Assembly: GCF_024752355.1 (NCBI RefSeq)
Contig: NZ_JANTHZ010000015.1
Span: 1-64,000, forward strand
Direction: 5' to 3'
Source of the DNA: Ancylobacter mangrovi
GTDB lineage: Bacteria > Pseudomonadota > Alphaproteobacteria > Rhizobiales > Xanthobacteraceae
DNA length: 64,000 nucleotides
The position numbers were made by a program, and so were the translations under genes. Below, one piece after another: positions 48,887-55,981 of the stretch. How positions within the stretch are numbered: position 1 is the first letter of the stretch; each line of letters opens with the position of its first letter. The notes under the pieces were generated by a model. That model was given only the letters and a program-made list of their open reading frames with translations. It was not told where the DNA came from and made no database searches.

Positions 48887-49135
48887 TCACACGTCGGCGA
48901 GGGTGCGCAGGAAGTCCTTCGGCCAGAAGCTGGCCTCGGCTTCCGCCTCGAGCGCGGCCCGCCGGCGGGCGACCTCGCGCAGGATGAAGCGGCCATGCGC
49001 CTCCTGCGCGTCCAGCGTCCCAATGCTGGTCGCCCCGCGGAAATGGACGATCAGCCGGCCGGTCGGCGCGTGCCAGGCCGAACGCTCCGCATCATATCCA
49101 GATGGTCCAAGGTGCTGATGCGGCGCCGTTTTCAT
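48887..49135 (-). CDS. Hypothetical phage protein
   Basis: An 82-residue protein (GPSGYDAERSAWHAPTGRLI; ending WPKDFLRTLADV). Soluble and helical at the C-terminus. It is the last gene of the leftward late operon. I prefer the ATG at 49135 over a GTG/ATG 18 codons upstream. Family not recognised. Confidence 0.6.
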   Translation of the reverse strand: MKTAPHQHLGPSGYDAERSAWHAPTGRLIVHFRGATSIGTLDAQEAHGRFILREVARRRAALEAEAEASFWPKDFLRTLADV

Positions 49136-49209
49136 CGCTCGAATACATTCCAGAATGTAATTGGGAGAACGGCGCAACCTCGACGACAATGCGCGAGGGA
49201 GGGCACGAC

Positions 49210-49440
49210 ATGGAACAGTCGCCGCGCCAGATCATCGAAGCGTTATCCGCGCTGGAAGGCGCGCTTGAGGATCACTCATTCGCGCTGTCGCGGGTCAGGC
49301 GCGCCCTGATTTCCGGCGAGGATCCACTCACCGCCATCGCGAGGGCTCGAGTTACATGGCAGCGGCTTGCCGGCGTTCAGGGACAGGCCGATCAGCGGCT
49401 GTCGGGTCCTGCGCTCACGATCGTGCAAAAAGGCCCCTGA
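49210..49440 (+). CDS. Small hypothetical protein, plus strand
   Basis: A 76-residue protein (EQSPRQIIEALSALEGALED) with strong GGAGG eight bases before the ATG. It opposes the late operon and overlaps the DUF1515 end by 26 bases. Possibly an independently expressed moron; function unknown. Confidence 0.55.
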   Translation: MEQSPRQIIEALSALEGALEDHSFALSRVRRALISGEDPLTAIARARVTWQRLAGVQGQADQRLSGPALTIVQKGP

Positions 49441-49807
49441 GCACGGCCAGCAGTTCGTGCCAATAGGTCGTGATCAGCCAGACCACGCCGCCGAAGACGA
49501 GCGAGAAGCCCGCGCCGCCCACCGCCGTCACCGCGCCGAACCGATCCCGGAACGTCCTGTTGGTCGCGATCTCCCCGGCGTGCTCGTCGAGTCTCTTCTC
49601 GTGTTTCTTGACCGTCTCCGCGACCGGTCGGATCGCGTGTCCGACTTCCGAGACGCCGGCCTTCACCTCCGACATCTCGTCGCGGACCTCCTTGCGGAAA
49701 TCGGCGTTCACCCGCCGGTCGGCCGTCTGGTCGTCCTTGAGGTTGCGCATGTCGGCCGCGAGCTCGCCCAGCTTGCTCATGATCTCGAGAAGGATCGCAT
49801 CGGACAT
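49415..49807 (-). CDS. DUF1515-like phage protein
   Basis: A 130-residue protein. The N-terminal coiled coil (LEIMSKLGELAADMRNLKDD) is typical of phage DUF1515 proteins. A C-terminal membrane helix (FSLVFGGVVWLITTYW) follows. Its start shares one base with the o-spanin stop. It may be a membrane-associated lysis or accessory protein. Confidence 0.7.
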   Translation of the reverse strand: MSDAILLEIMSKLGELAADMRNLKDDQTADRRVNADFRKEVRDEMSEVKAGVSEVGHAIRPVAETVKKHEKRLDEHAGEIATNRTFRDRFGAVTAVGGAGFSLVFGGVVWLITTYWHELLAVLRGLFARS

Positions 49808-50085
49808 CAGCCGGTCCCGTTCCGGTAGCGCTGGGCCATGGCGTTCCATCCTTCGCGGCAGCCCTTCAGCCGGGCGCCGAAGGCGTCGCGCTCGCCGGCG
49901 AGCTTGGCGACGGTCTGCTCGAGCGGCTCGCCGGTGCGGTAGTCGACCGGTGGCGGGGCGTCGCACACCGCCGGTGCCGGCGGCACCCGCACGCTGGCCG
50001 CGGTAAGGCTATTCGGGCCGGCGCAGGCTGCGGCGAAGATCATCGCCGAGCACGCAATCACCGGCCCGGCGCACCGCCGAGGCAT
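49807..50085 (-). CDS. Outer-membrane spanin (Rz1-like lipoprotein)
   Basis: A 92-residue protein whose signal ends in a lipobox-like FAAAC (Cys near residue 21), followed by a Pro-rich stretch (RVPPAPAVCDAPPPVDY), the hallmark of Rz1. Its first 77 bases overlap the i-spanin gene in another frame. Spanins fuse inner and outer membranes at the last step of lysis. Lipobox fit is moderate. Confidence 0.75.
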   Translation of the reverse strand: MPRRCAGPVIACSAMIFAAACAGPNSLTAASVRVPPAPAVCDAPPPVDYRTGEPLEQTVAKLAGERDAFGARLKGCREGWNAMAQRYRNGTG

Positions 50086-50434
50086 ATTTGGTCGCGAGCG
50101 CATCCCGCTCCTCCTGAAGGCTGGCAAGGTCCATCTGCGATTTGGCGAGCGAGGCCTCGGAGCGCTGCTGCACCTCCTCGGCGATCGTGGCGTCTCGCTT
50201 GAGCGCGGCGTTCTCAGCCGCGAGCCGTCCGGCCTCGCAGGCCGCCTGCGCCCCGGAATAGCCGGCGAGGTAGCAGGCATAGCCGATGGCTGCCGCGCCC
50301 CCGATCTGCACCAGGGCGCGGTATGGGGCGAGCGGGAACAGGCCGTAGACCAGCGCTGCGCCGCCGAGCACGAGGAAGGCCCATGCCGAGAGACCGTTAA
50401 GCCAGGCGGGGAAGAGATCGAGCAGGGCCCCCAT
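50009..50434 (-). CDS. Inner-membrane spanin (Rz-like)
   Basis: A 141-residue protein with hydrophobic segments WAFLVLGGAALVYGLF and IGGAAAIGYACYLAGY, then a coiled coil (ENAALKRDATIAEEVQQRSE; LASLQEERDALATKYASAV). This is the Rz pattern although two membrane segments are unusual. Start overlaps the lysozyme stop by one base; the end overlaps the o-spanin. Confidence 0.75.
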   Translation of the reverse strand: MGALLDLFPAWLNGLSAWAFLVLGGAALVYGLFPLAPYRALVQIGGAAAIGYACYLAGYSGAQAACEAGRLAAENAALKRDATIAEEVQQRSEASLAKSQMDLASLQEERDALATKYASAVRRAGDCVLGDDLRRSLRRPE

Positions 50435-51042
50435 CACTGCAGCCCCGTCACGCAGAGCTCGCCCTCGCCGAGGCGGCTCGCATCGCCCATCTCGCGGCGG
50501 TGGACGAGGCCTTGCAGCACCTTCCCGCCGGCGCGGTTGAACGCGGTCTGCGCATCGCACGCCGCCCGCCAGTTGGCGGCCCGGATCATCCGCGCGGCGG
50601 TCGATCCGCACCACCCACGTCGAGGCTCGACACTGCCGACCCCGAAATTGTAGGCACCTCCTGTCATGGCCGCCTGCACCGGCACCGGCGCCCGAGTGAA
50701 GTTCGGCGCCGCGCATTGCGAGATCGGGATGTAGAAGTCGCGGTAGACGCGCTCATAGAGCATCGCCACGCATTCGGCCTTGGTCTTGCGCATCCCGGCG
50801 CGAACGCCCTTGGTTTCGCCGTAGCAGATGGTCCAGACCCCGACGGCGTCGCGATAGGCGGAAAGGCGCAGCCCCTCCCAATCCTTGATGATGAGGTCGG
50901 CCGCCATCACCACGGCGGTCGGGTACTGCTTGCCGGTCGGGGCGACCGAGTACCACGTGCCGCCGATCAGCATGGCGGCGGCCATCACGGCCGCGATCGC
51001 CGCCGAGGCGCGCTTCGTGGGGCGGAGCTTCTGCGTCGGCAT
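50434..51042 (-). CDS. Phage lysozyme (GH24), SAR-type endolysin
   Basis: A 202-residue muramidase. The catalytic E-8aa-D-5aa-T pattern is in WEGLRLSAYRDAVGVWTICY. The N-terminal segment (AAIAAVMAAAMLIGGTWYSV) is a weakly hydrophobic Ala/Gly-rich helix, like the signal-anchor-release endolysins that are exported by the host Sec system. It lies between holin and spanins. Confidence 0.9.
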   Translation of the reverse strand: MPTQKLRPTKRASAAIAAVMAAAMLIGGTWYSVAPTGKQYPTAVVMAADLIIKDWEGLRLSAYRDAVGVWTICYGETKGVRAGMRKTKAECVAMLYERVYRDFYIPISQCAAPNFTRAPVPVQAAMTGGAYNFGVGSVEPRRGWCGSTAARMIRAANWRAACDAQTAFNRAGGKVLQGLVHRREMGDASRLGEGELCVTGLQ

Positions 51043-51257
51043 CAGCGGTCTCCCATGGATTTCTGCGCCAGCAGGCGGGCCACGAAGGCGCCGGCGACGA
51101 CGAAGGTGGTGAGGGTGGCGAGCAGGCCGGCGGGGATCGGCAGTTCGCCGAGGTAGGGCAGCGCCGCCTCGAGGCCGGACAGCAGTCCGGCGAGTACGAG
51201 CAGGCGCACGCTCCAGGCGCGCGTGAGCACGGCGCGCCAGTCATTGACCAGCCGCAT
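51042..51257 (-). CDS. Putative holin
   Basis: A 71-residue protein with two hydrophobic segments (SVRLLVLAGLLSGLEAALPY; LLATLTTFVVAGAFVARLL) and charged ends. Starts RLVNDWRAVLTRAWSVR, typical of small holins in Rhizobiales prophages. GGAGA precedes the ATG at 51257. Its position before the lysozyme supports pore formation as its role. Confidence 0.75.
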   Translation of the reverse strand: MRLVNDWRAVLTRAWSVRLLVLAGLLSGLEAALPYLGELPIPAGLLATLTTFVVAGAFVARLLAQKSMGDR

Positions 51258-51341
51258 GGAGAGTCTCCGGATTGTGAGGGACGAAGGAGGTCGCGCCGGA
51301 GCGCTTCGAAAAGTGCTAGGCGTGCCACCGGGACGATGATT

Positions 51342-51428
51342 GCGGACGTGGCGAAACTGGTAGACGCACGAGACTTAAAATCTTGCGCCGTTAAAGGCTT
51401 GCGGGTTCGAGCCCCGCCGTCCGCACCA
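51342..51428 (+). tRNA. tRNA-Leu(TAA)
   Basis: An 87-nt tRNA with CCA encoded. The GCGGACG acceptor pairs with CGTCCGC; the D arm is GGCGAAACTGGTAGACGC; the anticodon loop CTTAAAA reads UAA; a long variable arm (GCC...GGC) and the T arm GCGGGTTCGAGCCCCGC follow. It lies inside the phage late region on the opposite strand, 84 bases from the holin gene. It could be phage-carried or a host gene at an element edge. Confidence 0.92.
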
Positions 51429-51585
51429 TGCTGAAACCGCTTTGTCAGCGGCAACGTTTGGGCAGGTCCTCTTGGGAGAGGACGAATGCTTCGGCGCCTG
51501 GCTGCAACTTGGCGCTCTCATCGACATGCCGCGAGTATCATCAGGTACAAGAATCGATGGACAAGACTCGTTCAGGCACCAGGAT

Positions 51586-51813
51586 ATGATTGATATTGAC
51601 GCTCTGATCCGCCGCTCCGAGGCGCTCCAGATGCGAAAGCAGGGATCTGCCGCAACCGGCTACGAGGCGATGTCGCGTATCCGCCAGGATCTATCCAGTA
51701 AGGTCGATCCGACGGCGCTTTCGAAGCTGGATGCCCACATTCGGCAATTGTGGTGGTGCCAAGCCCGACACCGAGGCTCACCCCTGGACAGGTCGACAGT
51801 CGTCGTGAAGTAG
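51586..51813 (+). CDS. Hypothetical protein
   Basis: 75 residues from the ATG at 51586 (MIDIDALIRRSEALQMRKQG), mostly helical. Codon pattern looks protein-like, but no clear ribosome site; the frame opens at 51442, so the start is uncertain. Family unknown. Confidence 0.4.
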   Translation: MIDIDALIRRSEALQMRKQGSAATGYEAMSRIRQDLSSKVDPTALSKLDAHIRQLWWCQARHRGSPLDRSTVVVK

Positions 51814-52169
51814 CCGACAACGGCATTGTCGGTGGCGGAGGAGCGTTGTGTGAGCCGTCGTAGAAGTGGACCCGCGCGGACTCGCTACCCTCACCGCATG
51901 TCCGCGCGCCGCGCGCGTTTCGAAGCGCGGCGTGCCCGCAGGCAAGGGCGATACCTTCCTGCCGGCCATCCCTATGCCCTTCTGCCGACATGGGTTCCTT
52001 ACGTCCTGGCGCGCATGCTGGGCGGCGTGTTCGGCGCCATCGGACGCCTTGGGGGCCTCGCTCGATAAGCAACGTCACAAAAAAACCCTTCGCCGCCGAG
52101 ACGGTGCCGCTCCTTTCGAGGAGGCGACGGCAGGCCTTTTCGGTAGATGAAACGGCATGTGAGCGCTCG

Positions 52170-52304
52170 ATGCGGCCCCAAGACGCCCGCTATCTCCTGA
52201 CGGCGATTTTCATTGGTCTCGCGATCTGCGCCGCCATAGGAGGCGCGGTCGGATTTGCGCTCTACCATCTTCCGGATGCGCTCGCCTGGCTGAAGGCGCA
52301 CTGA
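52170..52304 (+). CDS. Small membrane protein
   Basis: 44 residues: MRPQDARYLLTAIFIGLAIC, then AAIGGAVGFALYHLPDALAW. One long hydrophobic helix with a basic start. Ribosome site weak. Could be a phage membrane peptide. Confidence 0.4.
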   Translation: MRPQDARYLLTAIFIGLAICAAIGGAVGFALYHLPDALAWLKAH

Positions 52305-52505
52305 CGTTTCGAGCTCTCTATGCCGGCAATTCGGGGGGATGCGCCGGGGCATGGGCAGCCTTCACACTGCAGGATATCAGACGGACATCGACGCGCCGCG
52401 GAGGTGCCTGTGCTTTTCGCGTGGAATAAGTTCTACTTTCCTTGCGTCAACCACCTGGACCGAATGGCTGGCGCGCTGCGCCGGCGCCTGCTTGGCGTGG
52501 CGGGA

Positions 52506-52540
52506 TGGGCCGGGGACGTGCCACCCACTTTCCCGGCCCA
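52506..52540. repeat. Hairpin after the tail operon part
   Basis: TGGGCCGGG (52506-52514) pairs perfectly with CCCGGCCCA (52532-52540). It lies downstream of the leftward gene ending at 52710. No good U tract follows, so termination is only possible. Confidence 0.35.
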
Positions 52541-52709
52541 CCTTTCAGATAGCGATGTTCGCTTCTGCGATTGGCCGTAGGTATATTACCACTCGCGTTG
52601 CCGTCGCTCGTCAGCTCCCAGTACCTGCCACGGGCGCGAGGTACGGACGGGGCCGAACGAAACCGGGGCGGTCGCACGGCCCGTCAGGGTCTCGCTCTTC
52701 GTGTCCCCC

Positions 52710-53024
52710 TCATCCCCACACGCGCAGCGGCGGGTCGGGATCGATGCGATAGGCGGCGAGCGCCTCCGGCAGGCTTTCCAGCGGGCCGCACCACAGGCCG
52801 TTGACGTGGTAGCCGGGCAGTTCGTCCATGACCGGCGCGCCGTCCTCATCGACCTCGCCAGTTGGCTCGTAGAGCGCGCCGATGTCGTCGATGCACCAGT
52901 AGATGCCCTCCCACCAGCCATCCGCGGCGAGGTGCTCGATCGTTTCCTCGCCGATCAACGCGGCGCCCGTGGTAAGTGCCGCCTCGCGATCGGGGAAGCG
53001 CAGATAGATCGGATTACGCTGCAT
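52710..53024 (-). CDS. Hypothetical phage protein
   Basis: A 104-residue acidic protein (NPIYLRFPDREAALTTGAAL; DGWWEGIYWCIDDIG). Start overlaps the upstream gene end by 11 bases. It follows tail genes and may be a fibre-associated or assembly protein; not recognised. Confidence 0.75.
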   Translation of the reverse strand: MQRNPIYLRFPDREAALTTGAALIGEETIEHLAADGWWEGIYWCIDDIGALYEPTGEVDEDGAPVMDELPGYHVNGLWCGPLESLPEALAAYRIDPDPPLRVWG

Positions 53025-54294
53025 AGGGCACCGCCAGACTTTGAATGCGGGCGTTGTCCGCGATTTCCGGGAACCACGCCGTCTGATCGTAGAAACCCGA
53101 CCCGACGGGCGCGGATAACGCGGCGCAGCGACCGAGATACACGACGCCGTCGGTCACACCGGTTTCATTGGCGTCCTCAGCGATCGCGCTGCCGTTCAGG
53201 CAGACTTTTCGGCTAGGTGCGTTCGAACCTGCGAAGACGGCCCCGAAGTCGGAAGAGAAGCCTCCGTCGTCACTATCTGCCCGGAGAGCCACCACCTGAT
53301 TGTAGGCGGTAATATTGGCGTCGGACGGCCCGCGCGAAATAAGAGCGACGGAGCTTCGGCCGCCAAGGACCCGTGCATTGGGCGCTGGCGTTGTCAGTTT
53401 GCCGCGCACCAGGGCCGTCGCCCCTCCCGCCAGCATTGAGACTATCGCGGGCAGGATCTGGAAGCTCTCGATCGGCCGCGTCACTGCTGCCAGCGCGTCG
53501 CCGGGGATCGGCGCGTGCGGAGCGAACGCCTGTTCGTAGAGACCGGGCAGGATGAAGAACACCGTCGTGCCAGGCCAGACGATAATCACGATGCGGTCGG
53601 ACGAACTGCCGGGCGTCAGTCCCGGACAGGTCACCCTCCCGGGAGAGGACTCGATGATCTTCGCGCCCGTCCCGCCGCTCTCAAGTCGCAGGGTCGGCTT
53701 AGTGCCGGCACCGGTCGACCAACCGAACAAGTCGAGCGTGTGCGGGTTGACGTTCCCAGTCAGCCCGACCGGATAGATGAAAAACGGAGCACCCGATCCG
53801 CTCGGGTTGTCAGCGAAGTACACCTTGCCGTTGGTGCAGATCGGGTCCAGCCCCATTGCCGCGATCTCGTCCGGCCGGTCGGCGACGCCGTAGGTTGCGC
53901 CCGCAGGTGGCGCGCCGACAGCGATCTTGCCGGCGTCGACCGGATTGTGCTTGCGGCACTCCAGCTTGTTGGTGAGCGCGTCCTCGAGCACCAAGCGGCG
54001 CCGGCCGGACTCCCAGGAGAAGCGCGGCTGATTGGCGGCGAGGTTGCTGCGCAGCTTGCCCGACGCATCCCAATAGGTGCGCGAGGAGGTCCCGGCCGCC
54101 ATGAAGCTGGCGAACCATTCGGCCTGGCTCGCGCGCGTCGGCAGGCCGGACACCGGGTTCGGCAGCCAATAGATGCCGCGCACGAAGTCTGCGCCGGCTG
54201 TCGAGCCGGCGAGGCCCTGGGCGGCGAGCCATGAGCCCATGTAAAGAATCCTACCCCGCCGACGGCGCGAGACCAGCGAAAGCCCGAGGTCCAT
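53014..54294 (-). CDS. Phage tail/appendage structural protein
   Basis: A 426-residue protein starting MDLGLSLVSRRRRG, a start style common in alphaproteobacterial phage appendage proteins. A middle part (TYWDASGKLRSNLAANQPRF; RRRLVLEDALTNKLE) recalls phage proteins with a concanavalin-like fold. The C-terminus ends with LGRCAALSAPVGSGFYDQT. It follows the spike-base-like gene by one base. Probable receptor-binding or fibre protein. Confidence 0.7.
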   Translation of the reverse strand: MDLGLSLVSRRRRGRILYMGSWLAAQGLAGSTAGADFVRGIYWLPNPVSGLPTRASQAEWFASFMAAGTSSRTYWDASGKLRSNLAANQPRFSWESGRRRLVLEDALTNKLECRKHNPVDAGKIAVGAPPAGATYGVADRPDEIAAMGLDPICTNGKVYFADNPSGSGAPFFIYPVGLTGNVNPHTLDLFGWSTGAGTKPTLRLESGGTGAKIIESSPGRVTCPGLTPGSSSDRIVIIVWPGTTVFFILPGLYEQAFAPHAPIPGDALAAVTRPIESFQILPAIVSMLAGGATALVRGKLTTPAPNARVLGGRSSVALISRGPSDANITAYNQVVALRADSDDGGFSSDFGAVFAGSNAPSRKVCLNGSAIAEDANETGVTDGVVYLGRCAALSAPVGSGFYDQTAWFPEIADNARIQSLAVPYAA

Positions 54295-54295
54295 C

Positions 54296-54601
54296 TCAGG
54301 CCACCGTGTGGATTTCGAGGCCCTCGGTCGTGCCCGTCGCGAGCACGCGCCGCACCAAATATTCGAGGATGCTCACCTGCCCGACTGGCAGCGACAGGAT
54401 GAGCGGCGCGTCGTCGGCCTGGTCCACCGGCAGGACCGAGATCTGCGCATCCTCGGCATCGGCCGGCACGAAGATGCGCAGGCGGGCATAGCGCGCGAGA
54501 TCGTCATCGTCGCTCGGCGTCACCACCGCTCCGGAACGGCCGAGGCCGACCGAGGGCGTCACCTGTGCGTACCACGGGTCTTTGGCGGGATCGTAGGGCA
54601 T
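54296..54601 (-). CDS. Spike base-like phage protein
   Basis: A 101-residue protein. The pattern RSGAVVTPSDDDDLARYARL and later VRRVLATGTTEGLEIHTV resembles the small spike base proteins first named from the Rhodobacter gene transfer agent. The match is by memory of pattern. It begins after a terminator-like hairpin and GGAGCTCCCC. Confidence 0.65.
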   Translation of the reverse strand: MPYDPAKDPWYAQVTPSVGLGRSGAVVTPSDDDDLARYARLRIFVPADAEDAQISVLPVDQADDAPLILSLPVGQVSILEYLVRRVLATGTTEGLEIHTVA

Positions 54602-54617
54602 GGGGAGCTCCGGACAT

Positions 54618-54645
54618 AAAAAAGCCGCCCGAAGGGGGCAGCGGC
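54618..54645 (-). terminator. Terminator-like hairpin just before the spike-base gene
   Basis: On the minus strand GCCGC...GGCGGC with a TTC-type loop is followed by six Ts and ATGTCCGGAGC, the last part serving as ribosome site of the next gene. A near copy lies at 55931-55952. Confidence 0.65.
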
Positions 54646-54687
54646 AAAAGAGAATCCAACTGGAACAGAGCAGTTCTTTTGTAGCTA

Positions 54688-54717
54688 TTGCCGCCCAAAA
54701 TCACCGCTGCGTATAAT
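54688..54717 (+). promoter_or_regulatory. Promoter of the ribbon-helix-helix genes
   Basis: TTGCCG (54688-54693), 18 nt, then a perfect TATAAT (54712-54717) about 50 bases before the first ribbon-helix-helix gene. A consensus -10 is rare in this GC-rich DNA and would be recognised by the host housekeeping sigma factor. Confidence 0.65.
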
Positions 54718-54769
54718 GAAGGCCACGAGCGTGTCTGATGTCATTCCGATCTCGCCATGGACCTCTTGA

Positions 54770-55015
54770 ATGTCGATAGTTAGAAATTCAATTAGAAAAA
54801 GAACGATTATTATCGGACGGCATGTAACGAGCGTCTCTCTTGAGGACGATTTTTATAACGCGCTAAAGGAGATCGCTGCCGCTCGACACCTCCCGCTCTT
54901 CGCTTTGATCAACATGATCGACGCCGACCGGAGAACATCCAATCTTTCGTCAGCGCTGCGGCTGTTCGTTCTTGGTGAAGCCCGCAATGGCAGGCTGCCC
55001 CCGGCACGAACCTAG
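54770..55015 (+). CDS. Ribbon-helix-helix protein 1
   Basis: An 81-residue protein with a ribbon-helix-helix DNA-binding fold: the beta strand RHVTSVSLEDDFYNALKEIA followed by helices. It resembles the RHH_4 family seen in Rhizobiales. A basic N-terminus (VRNSIRKRTIIIGR) may touch DNA. GC and codon use (AGA, ATA, TCA) are unlike the tail genes. It has its own promoter and lies in tandem with a paralogue; likely a regulator expressed in the lysogen. Confidence 0.75.
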   Translation: MSIVRNSIRKRTIIIGRHVTSVSLEDDFYNALKEIAAARHLPLFALINMIDADRRTSNLSSALRLFVLGEARNGRLPPART

Positions 55016-55133
55016 ACGTCTCGGCGCGCACCGCCCCGTGCCCCATGCCGCTTAAGCAGCATGGACAGATAATACCTCTAGCGTTCATGATCAACGAGCG
55101 ATCACTTTTGGTCACCCTGCTGAAGGTCATCGA

Positions 55134-55439
55134 ATGGCTATAGGTAACAGTTTGGTGAAACGTAGAACTATTATGGTCGGGCGTGAAAAGCGCAGCGTGT
55201 CTCTCGAAGATGAGTTCTACGTTGCCTTAAAAGAGTTAGCGGTGAATCGCGGCATGCCAATTGGCAAACTGGTTTCTCTTATTGATTCCAGGAGGGTGAC
55301 CGCGAACCTTTCGTCAGCGTTGCGTCTGTTTGTCCTCCAACAAGCACGAGATGGCGCGCTGTCGCCGCGGCAACCGAACCCGATTCGATCCGAGGATGCT
55401 CCGACGGGGGCACCACAATCGATGCCTAGTGTTTCCTGA
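55134..55439 (+). CDS. Ribbon-helix-helix protein 2
   Basis: A 101-residue paralogue of the gene before it (KRSVSLEDEFYVALKELAVN; ANLSSALRLFVLQQARDG), with a longer Pro/Ser C-terminal tail. Two TTA codons (55227, 55236). AAGG lies eight bases before the ATG. The pair could act as homo- or heterodimeric repressors. Confidence 0.75.
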   Translation: MAIGNSLVKRRTIMVGREKRSVSLEDEFYVALKELAVNRGMPIGKLVSLIDSRRVTANLSSALRLFVLQQARDGALSPRQPNPIRSEDAPTGAPQSMPSVS

Positions 55440-55446
55440 CACTCCC

Positions 55447-55737
55447 TCACGCCGCCGCCGGCCAGCCGACGGCCGGCAGCTCGGCGAGGAAGTCGGCGAT
55501 TTCCGGCGCGGCGCGCTCGCCCGCCGTTACCTTCGCCAACTCAGTGAGCGCATAGGACCACACGGCCGAGCGCCATTCGAACAGCGCCTGCGCCTCGGCG
55601 GCATAGGTCTCGTTCGGGTCGCCGCGATAGGTCACGGCAGTCTGGATCGAATCATACTGGCGCTCGCCCGCCGTGGCGTCGAGATGCGCCTGGATCGCCG
55701 CGACATAGTCGGCCTGCGTCCCCCGCGCCCTCGTCAT
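55447..55737 (-). CDS. Hypothetical phage protein
   Basis: A 96-residue protein (GTQADYVAAIQAHLDATAGE; ALFEWRSAVWSYALTELAKV). Such proteins often follow tailspike genes in Rhizobiales prophages. Start ATG at 55737, just after the previous gene's stop; an earlier in-frame ATG overlaps that gene. Confidence 0.7.
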   Translation of the reverse strand: MTRARGTQADYVAAIQAHLDATAGERQYDSIQTAVTYRGDPNETYAAEAQALFEWRSAVWSYALTELAKVTAGERAAPEIADFLAELPAVGWPAAA

Positions 55738-55741
55738 CCGG

Positions 55742-55915
55742 TTAAACAAGGGCAAGCCCGCCATCCGCCGTCGACAGGGTGAACGGCGCGCTGCCGGCGC
55801 GCGGCGTCACCTCGAGCTCGACCAGTTTGCCGACAAGGTTCAGATCCGTGAAGCGGATCGCCGGCGCCGGCGCGCTCGTGTTTCGATGCAGCGGGATCCT
55901 GATCGTTGCGGTCAT
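55742..55915 (-). CDS. Small hypothetical phage protein
   Basis: A 57-residue beta-rich protein (TATIRIPLHRNTSAPAPAIR) between tailspike and the next small gene. CCGGAGC lies before the ATG within a terminator-plus-ribosome-site motif. Not recognised. Confidence 0.65.
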   Translation of the reverse strand: MTATIRIPLHRNTSAPAPAIRFTDLNLVGKLVELEVTPRAGSAPFTLSTADGGLALV

Positions 55916-55930
55916 CTCGGCTCCGGACAT

Positions 55931-55952
55931 AAAAATGCCGCCCGAAGGCGGC
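55931..55952 (-). terminator. Terminator-like hairpin after the tailspike gene
   Basis: On the minus strand GCCGCC-TTCG-GGCGGC, a stable UUCG tetraloop hairpin, is followed by A and five Ts, then ATGTCCGGAGC. It lies between the tailspike stop and the next start and matches the element at 54618-54645. Confidence 0.7.
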
Positions 55953-55981
55953 GTGCGGGACAGGCGGGCGTGGTGGAAGCG

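Larger units (their letters stand above)
51429..52709. other. Weakly coding region between tRNA-Leu and the tail genes
   Basis: About 1.3 kb. The most plausible genes are two small plus-strand frames (51586-51813 and 52170-52304); a third at 51899-52068 is Arg-rich and unconvincing. The part from 52320 to 52700 looks non-coding and contains a 9-bp hairpin (52506-52514 with 52532-52540). Confidence 0.5.

Noticed and set aside
51899..52068. A 56-codon Arg-rich plus-strand frame
   Set aside because: Overlapping alternatives in three frames and no ribosome site; coding status cannot be supported.
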